Shown here: piece by piece, positions 48,274-57,114 of the stretch
How positions within the stretch are numbered: the stretch's first letter is position 1
Layout: every line of letters begins with the position of its first letter
NCBI GenBank assembly: GCA_001544655.2
Contig: FCOD02000008.1
Location: 124,001-188,000 of the forward strand
Direction: 5' to 3'
From: Caballeronia turbans
GTDB lineage: Bacteria > Pseudomonadota > Gammaproteobacteria > Burkholderiales > Burkholderiaceae
Length of the DNA: 64,000 bases
The notes under the pieces: model-generated
The model's input: the letters and a program-made list of their open reading frames with translations, nothing else
Told to the model about the DNA's origin: nothing
The model's database searches: none
Made by a program: the position numbers and the translations under genes

Positions 48274-50133
48274 TCAAAAAGGCGCGTCCTCGAATTCCAT
48301 GAGCGGATAAACGGTCTGGCTCCCGTCGATGCTCAGCACCAGCCGCACCGCGTGGTGGAAGCTCGCATAGCGCCCCACGAACCGGCCAAGCACATCGCCG
48401 AAGAGCATCGCGTCGCCATGCCCGTCGAAGGCGGTCGTGTCGAGCCCCACATGAACACGAATCTCGAACCGCATATGCCCTTTCCCTACCGTCTGATGCT
48501 CGGTCAAGCGGACATCGTCGATGGCATCAATGCGTCGCTCGATGCCATCGCCGGGTAACCAATCGTAGAGTTCCAGGGCAGCGCGAAACGCCGACGCGCC
48601 AGCCATCCCGATCATGTTCAATTCGTTCGCGGCGCCCGCCGCAAAATGCCCCAGCACGCGCCAGTCGTATTCAGGGTGATGGCGTGGCGGATACAGCGGC
48701 AGGGTCGGCGCGGTCAGATTGCGCACCGACGCGATCCCGGTGAAGCCCGACACTGTCTGGGTGATCGTCGCCTCGGCGAGCGCCATGCGCGGCAGGCGGC
48801 CGTTGTTCGCGAGCGCGCGCACGGTCAGGTGCCGGTCCGGTGGCGGACGATTCTTATCGTGCCGCGCCTCGCGTCGAAAGCCTTCCCATAGCTGGCCCGC
48901 GAGCGTCAGCCAGAGCTCGCGCCCCGTCACGCCGAAGCGCTTCGAGCTATGGAAATACCGTTCCGGCTTCTCATAGCGCAGCGTCCAGCCGCGATGCCGG
49001 AAACTCGTGAACGCCTGATAGGCATGGCGCGCGCTGTCTTCCGGGTCGGCTGCAGTCACCGCAAGCACGTCATACGGCTCGATGTGATCGTCCACGCCCG
49101 GCTGCACGAGAACGCGATGTTCGCGATCATGCCAGTCTGTGGGACGCAGCGGCAGCGCATCCACTTCGAACAGGTTGATCACAGGCGTGCAGAAAAGACG
49201 GAAGCTCTCGCGGCTTACCGAATAATCACCCGGCACACGCCCGTCCAGTTCGATCTCGAAGGTCATGTGCGACTCGCCCGCCGGCAGCACCGAGGCGTCG
49301 AAGCCGCACAGATCGACGAAGTGGAATTTTTGAGGGAACACGAAATATTCCAGCAGCGTCTGTTCGCGGTCGAGCATGCGGTCGCGTTCCGGCTCCGTGA
49401 CCGGCCAAAGCCGCGTGGACGGACCGAAGCCCGCCGCTTCGAAGCGCACGCCATCGAGCGGCTGCAACTCGCCGTTGCGCACCGAAGGCAGGCGCAGACC
49501 GATCGAGGCGACCTGGCGCGTCAGCGCCGCATAAAGCGCGGCTGCAGCGGGCCGCGCGCCGTGCAGATACAGACGAATGCGCGACAGATCCGTCGCCTCG
49601 CGCTGCTCGCCCAGCCACAGCCGGAACGTGAGGCGAATGGCGGTACGTCCGCCATCGCGCACCGCAACGTCGGCATCCTCGACCGAGAGCGGCAGCAGTT
49701 GCACTGCCTGCGTCGTCCGATAAAGACACTGCACCCGATCGGGACCGACAGGCGCCGAGCGCACCACGGCACCTGCCGGAATTTGCGCTGCGCTCGCGGC
49801 CCCGCGTCCGAGCGGCGTGCATTCGATGATCGACAGCGACGGGATCGCCCGCGCAGCATGCTCGTACAAGTTGTCGATGAGCGCCTCGGTGAACTCCGGG
49901 TTGCCATCATCGAGCTTCATGCGCAGGCGCGCCATGAGCAGCGCAAAGCCTTCAAAGGTCGCGCGCACGCTGTCGCCCTGCTCGCCGTACCGCATTCCCA
50001 TGCGGCGCGCAGCGTCCGGCTGGGCTTTGGCAAACTCGGCCGACGCCGCACGCAGATAGCGCATTTCGGAGTCGAAATATTTGAGGAACGGGTTCTCGTG
50101 TTCCAGCGCGACGTGCTTCCATGGGGCGGTCAT
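48274..50133 (-). CDS. tssF: type VI secretion baseplate subunit TssF
   Basis: This is a 619-residue protein, the expected length. N-terminal NPFLKYFDSEMRYLRAAS and FEGFALLMARLRMKLDDG are typical of TssF/VasA. The C-terminal half includes VSGFTGIASVRNLTAPTLP. GGAG precedes the ATG at 50131-50133, which overlaps the tssM remnant by ATGA, so the coupling of an old operon survives. The partner genes tssG, tssE, tssK and others are absent here. An intact baseplate gene in a decayed locus may act with a T6SS elsewhere or be on the way out. Confidence 0.85.
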   Translation of the reverse strand: MTAPWKHVALEHENPFLKYFDSEMRYLRAASAEFAKAQPDAARRMGMRYGEQGDSVRATFEGFALLMARLRMKLDDGNPEFTEALIDNLYEHAARAIPSLSIIECTPLGRGAASAAQIPAGAVVRSAPVGPDRVQCLYRTTQAVQLLPLSVEDADVAVRDGGRTAIRLTFRLWLGEQREATDLSRIRLYLHGARPAAAALYAALTRQVASIGLRLPSVRNGELQPLDGVRFEAAGFGPSTRLWPVTEPERDRMLDREQTLLEYFVFPQKFHFVDLCGFDASVLPAGESHMTFEIELDGRVPGDYSVSRESFRLFCTPVINLFEVDALPLRPTDWHDREHRVLVQPGVDDHIEPYDVLAVTAADPEDSARHAYQAFTSFRHRGWTLRYEKPERYFHSSKRFGVTGRELWLTLAGQLWEGFRREARHDKNRPPPDRHLTVRALANNGRLPRMALAEATITQTVSGFTGIASVRNLTAPTLPLYPPRHHPEYDWRVLGHFAAGAANELNMIGMAGASAFRAALELYDWLPGDGIERRIDAIDDVRLTEHQTVGKGHMRFEIRVHVGLDTTAFDGHGDAMLFGDVLGRFVGRYASFHHAVRLVLSIDGSQTVYPLMEFEDAPF

Positions 50134-51041
50134 GGTTGCATCTCCGGTGGCAACGGCGGCAGGGACGCGACTCCAGCAAGCGCGCCGCCCTTGCCAACCA
50201 TGAAGATGCGCTGCGGCAACTTGAAGCCGCGCAGCTTCAGCAAATCGAGCGGTCCCGCGCCGACCTGCGTCTTGAGGTCGTAGTGCAGAGGAACGCCGTT
50301 GCCCTGATTGAAGGTCAGCGCATAGGTCGTGCTGTCGAGCGGTTTGACCTGAGCCGTGCCGAGCAAACGCAATAGCGCCCAATCGCCATTCGCGGCGAAC
50401 GCCATGCGCATGCCCGCATCGAGCGATTCCCACGTCAGTTGGACACGGCCGTTCTGGCCGTTGCCAGGCCATACGATCGATGTGTACGCCTCCAGTTGAT
50501 TGAAGTACTCGATCTTCGTGCCGTCGATGCTCAGAATGCTGCGCGTCACCTCGGGCGTCGGATGCGGCATGATCTGGAATCGGTAGCTGGCATCGCCCTG
50601 CGCATACATCTGCGCGCCGAGCGTCGACAACTGGCGCAGCGCCGCGAGAAACGCAGGATCGAATTGCAACGCTTGTGGCGCGAGTTCGTTCGGCGCCCAG
50701 GCGTTGCCTTGAGGCTGGAGCATGCCCGCGAGTTGCGTCGTCACGAAACGCGCGATCAGCCCGGAATCGGGTTTGATGTAGCGGCCCAACTCGACGAAAG
50801 ACGCGTCAGCGGTTGTGTCCGAGAAGGGATAATGGCCATCGAAAGTACTGGTGAAGGGGGCGGCGACCGATAAGCGCCACGCCTCGTTCAAGCTCGCTGC
50901 CGCGGGTTGCAGGATGGTCTGCCACGCCACATCGAGCGGGTGGGCGAACAGCGCATTGCCGAAGCCCGACCATTGCGAGCCGAGGCTCGCGGCGGTGAGG
51001 GCCGCGTCGTCGCGCGCCTGTGTGAGTTCGGAGAGCTTGCC
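50130..51041 (-). pseudogene. tssM: 5'-truncated tssM (IcmF), C-terminal ~300 codons only
   Basis: The frame is open for 304 codons and matches the extreme C-terminus of TssM: HYPFSDTTADASFVELGRY and TWESLDAGMRMAF. Full TssM proteins exceed 1,000 residues with N-terminal membrane helices and an ATPase domain, all missing. The frame runs upstream, without shift, into a metalloprotease gene, separated only by a TAG at 51042-51044. Confidence 0.85.
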
Positions 51042-51695
51042 CTATTTCGGGTTGCAGTAATTCATGACCGACGCGAGATCCCACGGGCCGACCATCGTGT
51101 CGCCATTGGTGCCCTGTGCAGGCTCGTTACACGACGATGGCGTATCCGGCCGATTTTGCTCATGCGCGAAGCCCAGCGCATGGCCGAATTCGTGCGCGGC
51201 GACCCGACGAATGCAATATTCCTCGCGCCCCTGACAACTCGGGGTCCAGTTCTTGAAAGTGAAATTCAGCGCCATTCCGCCTTGAGCATTGTTCAGCATC
51301 GCACCCAACCCCCGCGTGTGCGGGCCGCTGTCCTCGACCGTAATCCGAATACCGTAGTAGTTCGGATTACTGACGCACTGCTGCCAGCCCATAAACTGTA
51401 CGCCGGAATATTTCTCCCACGTTTCTTCGATCGCGGAGCGAGTCCAGCTACGCTCTGCGGAATATAGCGCGAAATCGGCATTGTTCATGTCCCAGCACAC
51501 GCCGATAGGAACATGATCCCAAATAACAGTCGACAACGCGTATCCCTTCACCGTCGCCTTCTCCTGCGCCGTCCACTGCGCGGCAGAACTCCTGCTCGCG
51601 GAAGTCAGAGCTTCGCTGCCTCCATCGCTTCCGCCGCACCCACTGATTAGCATTCCTGATAATATCGCCAGCGCCAAATCCCTTAGCCCCTTCAT
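51042..51695 (-). CDS. metzincin metalloprotease lipoprotein, truncated at its C-terminus
   Basis: The protein has 217 residues. Lipoprotein signal SGMLISGCGGS. The zinc motif HEFGHALGFAHEQNRPD is followed by the Met-turn SVMNYCN, as in astacin-like proteases, so the active site is complete. It stops three residues after the Met-turn. Relatives usually continue 20-40 residues more, and here the reading frame passes straight into tssM sequence beyond a TAG. The gene therefore probably lost its end in the deletion that also removed most of tssM. Whether it is still active is uncertain. Confidence 0.8.
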   Translation of the reverse strand: MKGLRDLALAILSGMLISGCGGSDGGSEALTSASRSSAAQWTAQEKATVKGYALSTVIWDHVPIGVCWDMNNADFALYSAERSWTRSAIEETWEKYSGVQFMGWQQCVSNPNYYGIRITVEDSGPHTRGLGAMLNNAQGGMALNFTFKNWTPSCQGREEYCIRRVAAHEFGHALGFAHEQNRPDTPSSCNEPAQGTNGDTMVGPWDLASVMNYCNPK

Positions 51696-52290
51696 CTTTT
51701 TATCCGTTATGACAATCCACGCGTCCTCACGCATGGCATAAGAAGTATATTTTTAGCGCGCGATCAAACTGTCTCGTTCATTACAGAATATTTCCAAACG
51801 CTTCGCGTTTATGAATAAAATTGAAATCTACTGCTTTCAAGCAATCGAATGGCGGCAAGTCCCGCGCGATGAAAGCCACCTTCCGGCGGGCCAAAAAAAC
51901 GGCACGCCATGACATATTCGTCGCACTCAACTGCCCATTGTCGTTCCGATCCGGATTGCAAGAATCCGTGATCGATTAGCTGTTCGCGGTGGCCGCAAAG
52001 GTGGAGCGCGGCACATCGCCTGAATTTCCACAAGCAGGTCCGGCCCCGCCTGGCTTGTGAAGATGACCATCGTCATGAAGGCGGCAGACGCGGCAAACCG
52101 CTGTTCCCTTGTGATAAGCGCGGTGCTCGCGCGTACTCCCGTCGGCCGCAATTATTTTTGGATTATCGGCGTGCTGCCCACAAGGCGTGGGCGAACCGCA
52201 AGGGATGCGGAGTAGAAGCGCGCATACGCGGGCGGGGCAAGGCAAGAGTCCGAAGGCCCGAGTGGTGACGTGACCCACCCGCGGCCCTGA

Positions 52291-52306
52291 ACTGTCCCCG
52301 GAGTGT
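52291..52306. repeat. direct repeat ACTGTCCCCGGAGTGT, copy 1
   Basis: A 16-bp sequence is repeated exactly at 52466-52481, 175 bp downstream. The two copies bracket the tRNA 3'-end remnant. Confidence 0.7.
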
Positions 52307-52351
52307 CCCTGAAAGCCCTCGTCAGGAACTGTTACTTTTTTATGTAAATAC

Positions 52352-52378
52352 TGGTGGGCCGGGTGGGACTCGAACCCT
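52352..52378 (-). other. tRNA 3'-end remnant, probable integration (att) site
   Basis: On the minus strand this reads as a T-loop (GGTTCGAGTCCCAC), then an acceptor strand CCGGCCC and ACCA. No D-arm, anticodon arm or matching 5' acceptor (GGGCCGG) lies upstream. A bare tRNA 3' half is the usual att core left by an integrase-type island. Confidence 0.7.
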
Positions 52379-52465
52379 GTGAACGGGGCATGGAGGGAAT
52401 ACAGGGGCACCAAGTCTTTCATAAACAGAGGGGTCAAATCTATTCGTGCGCCTGGATGCCCCTCG

Positions 52466-52481
52466 ACTGTCCCCGGAGTGT
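52466..52481. repeat. direct repeat ACTGTCCCCGGAGTGT, copy 2
   Basis: This is the exact second copy of the 16-bp repeat at 52291-52306, on the other side of the tRNA remnant. It may be integrase arm-type sites. Confidence 0.7.
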
Positions 52482-52724
52482 TCCCGACGACTTTCGGATC
52501 ACGCCGACTGGCCGATTTGGCACCATTCGGCGGCGCTTGCACGTCACGATGACAGTGGCTGCCGCGACCGTACGTGCCTGACGCACTTGCCAGTCCCGCG
52601 CTGGCGCCTCGTGACGTTCGAGCGTGACGCTAGCGGCCTCCTCTACTGGGGCGGCGCGGTCGCGCACCGTTTGTTTCTTCCGTGATGGCGACGACAGTAG
52701 GGGTGACCGATGTCTTGAATTTTC

Positions 52725-53164
52725 TCAGAACTGCGCGGTCATCTGAAAACTAAGCGTCACGCGCGAAGTTTCAAGTGCGGAAGGTTTGTAGATCGGCGTG
52801 CCGGCGAACAGGTCGTAACTGAAACCCGCGTACTTCGAGGGCACACCGCCGCGAATGCCGATCACCGCACCGACGAGTTGCGTCCCTGCAAGGAAGGCCG
52901 TATTTGGTCCGAACACGCGCCCGTAGTCGATGCCCGCGTAAAGCGTCTGTCCGGTCTTGCCAATCGGCGCCTGCAATTCGTTGCGCCAGAAGAAGCCCTT
53001 CTCGCCCGCCAGCATCTGCTCACCGTCGAAGCCGCGCACGGTATATCGGCTGCCGATAGTCAGATCGTCGATGTAGAACAGCGTGTCGTTGGTGTATTGA
53101 CCATGAAACGTGGTCACATACCGCAGCGGCTGCGACGCAATCGCGAACGGCACCGACAGGTTCA
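52725..53164 (-). pseudogene. C-terminal fragment of a two-partner-secretion transporter (TpsB/FhaC/ShlB type)
   Basis: About 147 codons are open, beginning right at the CRISPR array and ending at a normal stop. The translation has the FhaC-family barrel end: LNLSVPFAIASQPLRYV, SRYTVRGFDGEQML, FWRNELQAPIG and YAGIDYGRVFGPNT (the VRGFDGE motif is diagnostic), closing in SFQMTAQF. POTRA domains and the first half of the barrel are missing. A middle piece, apparently of the same gene, lies at 61681-61884 on the other strand. Confidence 0.85.
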
Positions 53165-53673
53165 GTTCGCTGCCGCGTAGGCAGCTGAGAAGAGCACGAG
53201 CTTGTAGGCGGCGGCTTGCACCGTGTTCGCTGCCGCGTAGGCAGCTGAGAAGATGATCCGCTCCGCGCTCACGCTGGAGGCGTTGTTCGCTGCCGCGTAG
53301 GCAGCTGAGAAGGTCTGAATCGAAAGTGCCAGACATTCATCATGGTTCGCTGCCTCGTAGGCAGCTGAGAAGGATTCCCGAACGAGCTCGAGGCGGTCAA
53401 GCGTGTTCGCTGCCGCGTAGGCAGCTGAGAAGCATATGGGAAGGTCTTACGCCTTAATCGCAATGTTCGCTGCCGCGTAGGCAGCTGAGAAGCGAAGCAC
53501 CCGCGTCGAGCATGGCGAGCAAAGGTTCGCTGCCGCGTAGGCAGCTGAGAAGTTTCAGAGCTTCGCGCAGCGCGGCGATCTCGGGTTCGCTGCCGCGTAG
53601 GCAGCTGAGAAAGTCGCCCCGTCGCACTGGAGTGGATGAAGCTGTGTTCGCTGCCGCGTAGGCAGCTGAGAAG
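53165..53673 (+). CRISPR. type I-F CRISPR array, nine repeats, eight spacers
   Basis: The 28-bp repeat begins GTTCGCTGCC and ends GGCAGCTGAGAAG, with a CTGCC/GGCAG hairpin as in I-F (Csy4-cleaved) repeats. Repeats start at 53165, 53225, 53285, 53345, 53405, 53465, 53525, 53585 and 53646. Spacers are 32 bp, the last 33. Repeat 4 has one G-to-T change and repeat 8 ends AA. By I-F convention the leader should lie left of 53165, but that side is tpsB coding sequence, so the leader is lost. After the last repeat about 26 bp of a partial spacer meet an IS481-like scrap. Confidence 0.97.
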
Positions 53674-53699
53674 ATGCATGCCGGTTGTGCATGTACGCA

Positions 53700-53745
53700 C
53701 GGATGACCTTCTGTTCCTGAGTCATGGCGGACTCCTTGCTGTTCG
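53700..53745 (-). mobile_element. possible IS481-type transposase start, remnant
   Basis: On the minus strand AAGGAGTCCGCC is followed by ATG and codons for MTQEQKVIRA. I recognise this as the N-terminus of IS481-group transposases from Burkholderia. The match stops there and runs into CRISPR sequence. It is too short for certainty. Confidence 0.4.
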
Positions 53746-54440
53746 CGGCGCGCATTGCGCTACCGGCTACGCCCTCCGCGCCACTGCGCGCCAGCATGAG
53801 AAACCAACCACTGTCAGATTCAGTCTAGTCCACCGCATGTAAGCCAAAGCATCTGCTGATCACTATCTCGACTCGGTCTGCGATCAAGCACCGCCCCAAA
53901 AGGATCGCTTGGGTCACATCACGCCGTAACCGTTGCGCCAACCGGGCGTGAGTCCCGATCCTTTTCTGCAGCCTTGGCAACGAAAAGATCTGACCGGTCC
54001 TATAACGAATGCTGTCGCTGCACCCTGCATACCTCACGCCATCCACCCCGTAAGTGAATCGCCAGACCACGCTCCAGGTTGTTGTTCCTTGCCGGTCCGC
54101 GAATCCACGGCGCCCGAAGTAATCGCCGCTTCGACCGGATTCCAGTACGGTTCGGCATTGGACAGGGCGATTGCCTCTCCGGTATTGCTATTGAACATCC
54201 ACCCCATGAACGTCGGCCATCCGATAAAAAAGCGATGGCTTCTTCACGCGCTCGAACCCCGATGCACGAACGCGTCTACGGCAGGATTGGGCGTGGGCAT
54301 ACAGCAACACACCTTGACGCGAGCGGCTTCCGTCACCGTGTCACCGTCACGAAATTGGTATGGCTTCATCGTCATTTCAGTCGTAAATCATTGCTAGTCG
54401 ATCAACGCACGCGACCATGTCATCAGCCCGCGCGTTGCCC
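53746..54440. other. gene-free stretch
   Basis: About 700 bp with only scattered short frames and no motif I can name. It lies between the end of the CRISPR array and the zinc-ribbon gene and may be decayed mobile DNA. Confidence 0.45.
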
Positions 54441-55028
54441 TCACCCTTCAAAATCATATTTCCGTCGTTTGACATGCTTCTTCGAACGCGCCAGGTTCGC
54501 GCATAGCGGACACCAGCTTCCTCTGAGCAGGCCCTGCGGCTGCGCTGTCCAGCGATGCCCCAAGTGGCACTCCCATTGCAGCGGATGGAACGTCGAAACA
54601 TACACCTCCGACAGGCAACGCCCGCCTCGGCTGGCTGCGAGCTCGTGCATCTTCTCGATACCCAGCCGACGCCGCTCCCGGTAACAGCGCATGCACCAGT
54701 GCTGCTTGGCGACAATCGCCGGCGACTCCCATTCGTGCCCCTGTTTGCAGCGCCAGCGCAATGGCTGCATCTGGTTCTCGTAGGTCTCGGACAGACACTT
54801 GCCCCCATGGCTTTCCGCGAGCGCTCGCATCTTATCGATTCCATCGCGAGAGCGCTCGCAATAGCACTGCCAGCACCAGCTTCCGCCCTGTATATATTTA
54901 TACGCGGTATGCCAGCGATGGCCCGCCGCGCATTCGAACAACAGCGGCGTATCCACGTTTACGTACTCCGTCGACAGGCACCGCCCACCTTTTTTCTCAA
55001 CCGCACGCTGAATGTCCGCCAGGCGCAA
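54441..55028 (-). CDS. protein of three tandem zinc-ribbon repeats
   Basis: The protein has 195 residues. Three repeats of about 60 residues each have GG-x-CLS, then C-x3-GH-x-W, then WC-x2-C: LFECAAGHRWHTA/GSWCWQC, LRWRCKQGHEWES/HWCMRC, LQWECHLGHRWTA/GSWCPLC. The layout resembles DUF4379-like probable zinc-ribbon domains and suggests nucleic-acid binding. The start is unsure (TTG at 55026-55028 is the furthest I can support). A decayed paralogue lies directly upstream on the same strand, ending in the same K-R-x-Y-x-FEG tail. Confidence 0.72.
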   Translation of the reverse strand: MRLADIQRAVEKKGGRCLSTEYVNVDTPLLFECAAGHRWHTAYKYIQGGSWCWQCYCERSRDGIDKMRALAESHGGKCLSETYENQMQPLRWRCKQGHEWESPAIVAKQHWCMRCYRERRRLGIEKMHELAASRGGRCLSEVYVSTFHPLQWECHLGHRWTAQPQGLLRGSWCPLCANLARSKKHVKRRKYDFEG

Positions 55029-55168
55029 ACGCCTACTGTCTACCGCGCACGTTGTCCAGATAAGGGTTGGTTGGCATGGCGCTCATATTGATCTGAGAAG
55101 CCCCGCAGAATCAGATTCCCAAACGGATTTCCTCGTTGAAACGATTACCCATGGAACGTCACGCGCAC

Positions 55169-55740
55169 TCATCCCTCGAAGCCGTAACGCTTACGCTTGT
55201 TCCGATTCTTCGTGCGCTCAAGCCGCGCGCAATCCGGGCACCATCGTCCCTTCTTGATGTTGTGCGGAAGCGCCTGCCAGACATGTCCGAGGTGGCACTT
55301 CCATCTGAGCTTGGCGGTGCGGATCAGGATCGCTTGTGACAAGCACTGTCCGCCTGGCGATGCTGCGATCTCCTGCATTTGCTCCTTGGCCGATCACGCT
55401 TCCGAGCGTCTCCCACTCATGGCTTTGCGTGCAACGCAAGCGATAACGTTCGTTTCGCCCCGTGAAGGTGTCAAGCAGCACACCCCCGCGTTGAGCGACG
55501 CATGCCGGCCAACGCGCCTTGATATCGTCAGCCCGGTATTGTTCACATCGAGGGGCATTACGCTTGTTGTGGAGGAAAAATTCCCGTGTCGTTCCAAACG
55601 GTGCCCCTTTGCGCACTCGAAGTCGTCGCGAATGCGATCACCCAGCCGTTCCTGCGAGCGGCAACGCCAACCAGGCTCGGCCGCTCGTGCGTGCAGTTTG
55701 GCGAGATGGGATTGGTTTGCATAGATTTCGTGCGTCTGTT
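55169..55740 (-). pseudogene. decayed paralogue of the zinc-ribbon repeat protein
   Basis: Three frames must be joined to restore the repeat pattern. There is DDFECAKGH in one frame, RLRCTQSHEWETLGSVI in a second, and CLSQAILIRTAKLRWKCHLGHVW with GRWCPDC in a third, ending KRKRYGFEG. At least two frameshifts are therefore present. It appears to be an older tandem copy of the gene at 54441-55028. Confidence 0.7.
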
Positions 55741-55866
55741 CGCGCTGTATCTTTAATACCGGTTTGCCTGCGTGCTCATGATCGCGTCAAGCGATTATTC
55801 GACAGCCACTATCGCTCGCTCGCCCCTTCACGCTGCGCCCGCATGAGCACGCCTTGGCGATGTCTT

Positions 55867-56291
55867 TCAGTTGGACTCCATTCCGGGCGATGAGCGCGGC
55901 GCGGCCTGAATGTCGCGCGTATTCTTCTGCACTGCGATGGCGCCGAACAGCGCAAGAACAAACGACATCGCATAAAAGCCCTTCTCGCTCAACGCCAGCG
56001 TCGCGTTGATGAGACCCACCACCAGCAGCACGACGGCGAGCGTGAGCGAAGTCCAGCTCAGACCGTAGTAGATCGTCGTAACCGGAATGCCTTCAACGCG
56101 GTCGCGCACGCTCTTTTGCAAGGAAATAGCCGCGTAAAGCCCGAAGACGAGCACCGTGAAGTAATAGCCCTTTTCATTGAGTTGCATACCCGCGTTCCAG
56201 AGTCCGGCAAGGTACGCGCAAAGACCCGCGATCAATGCGCCCACGAAGCGACGACGAAGGCCAACGACGGTTGTTGAAGGGATCGACTCAT
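55867..56291 (-). pseudogene. yiaA: yiaA-like inner-membrane gene with a one-base frameshift
   Basis: The main frame matches YiaA: two copies of the two-helix YiaAB domain, [20 protein letters not shown] and [17 protein letters not shown], ending in AVQKNTRD. The natural start appears to be the ATG at 56289-56291, behind AGGAAG, encoding [18 protein letters not shown]. That frame hits TGA near 56233 while the main frame carries on, so one base is missing near 56238. A start further upstream in the main frame would avoid the frameshift but gives an unrelated N-terminus. Confidence 0.75.
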
Positions 56292-56391
56292 GATTCTGAC
56301 TTCCTGTTGATTGAATATAAAGGTAGGGATCGGCGACGCGAGCCCCGCCATCTCTGGAGGCCGCGGCATCGAATGAAATCAATCTGTTGCG

Positions 56392-57114
56392 TCAATGCGA
56401 AAGCAGCCCGGCTGCACTCTTTGAAAGCCCAGCCGCGCTCGCCTTCGCGCTCGTGAGCGCATCGGCGGCCGAGCTGATGTTTTGCGCTGCCGCCTTGCTA
56501 GCGGCTGAGGCAGTCGACACGCTCGACGCTGCCGATGCAGCCACGGCCGTTGCGGACTGTTGAGGTGCATCGTGCTTGACAGGTTTCGGGTTCGCCCCCG
56601 CCATCGCAAGCAGGTTGCCTTGCACACTGATATTGACCGGATCCGTATCCTTCCACTGCTTCTTCGCAATCAGCAGCTTCCACACGCCGTCGCTGCTGGG
56701 CGCGCGGAAGAACGCCACTACGCCGACATATTCCGCGTCCTTATTCATCGGCTCGCTGATGCTGGCGGCAGCACCCGGGCGCAGCACGACATCTTTCGTC
56801 GCGACGAGGTCCGCCTTGAGCAACTCGAGATCGTTGTTCTGCAACTGCGCGTATTCGAGTTGCGCGAAGGTTTTCGAATCCTTGAGCTGATAGAACCTCA
56901 CCACCGTCGAGAGCGACTGGCCGGTGGCGTTGCCGTTCAACGCGGCGCGCCCGTTGAGTTCGACGTTCATCGTCTTGACTTGCGTCGTGAAGAGCCACTC
57001 TGCGGCGTCCACCGTGCTGTCTTTGGTGGCCTGCCACGCGCCGCATCCGGCCACGCCAAGTGCGCTTAAGCACCACCCTGAACGCCCTCCAACGCCGTCG
57101 CCAGCATGATCCAA
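56392..57114 (-). CDS. tssJ: type VI secretion lipoprotein TssJ-like, start possibly damaged
   Basis: The frame is 240 codons. Lipobox GVAGCGA near residue 24 and the TssJ-like core DAAEWLFTTQVKTMNVEL, VVRFYQLKDSKTFAQLEY and VGVVAFFRAP point to TssJ, the outer-membrane anchor of the T6SS membrane complex. A Ser/Ala-rich tail of about 60 residues extends past the usual end. The sequence before the lipobox is a poor signal peptide and overlaps the end of the upstream pseudogene, so the 5' end may have been replaced by rearrangement. Confidence 0.75.
   Translation of the reverse strand: MDHAGDGVGGRSGWCLSALGVAGCGAWQATKDSTVDAAEWLFTTQVKTMNVELNGRAALNGNATGQSLSTVVRFYQLKDSKTFAQLEYAQLQNNDLELLKADLVATKDVVLRPGAAASISEPMNKDAEYVGVVAFFRAPSSDGVWKLLIAKKQWKDTDPVNISVQGNLLAMAGANPKPVKHDAPQQSATAVAASAASSVSTASAASKAAAQNISSAADALTSAKASAAGLSKSAAGLLSH

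Larger units (their letters stand above)
51696..52724. other. 1-kb stretch without trustworthy genes
   Basis: A/T-rich stretches occur at 51720-51840 (probable protease promoter). The tRNA 3'-end remnant and a 16-bp direct repeat, listed separately, lie here. Minus-strand frames covering 51976-52667 have no recognisable domain or ribosome site. The region looks like integration-site scar tissue. Confidence 0.5.

Noticed and set aside
52352-52440. A full tRNA gene
   Set aside because: Only the T-loop and acceptor 3' strand are present. The T-stem has just three pairs and no 5' acceptor, D-arm or anticodon arm is found.
51976-52542. Minus-strand frame of 188 codons across the tRNA remnant
   Set aside because: It reads through the tRNA 3' end and the direct repeats and has no domain or ribosome site.
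53269-53700. Repetitive protein frame (SQLPTRQRT units)
   Set aside because: It is only the CRISPR repeat read as codons; the 60-bp period is a multiple of three.
53825-54070. 81-codon minus-strand frame resembling a transposase scrap
   Set aside because: I could not match it to any transposase motif, and it has no ribosome site.
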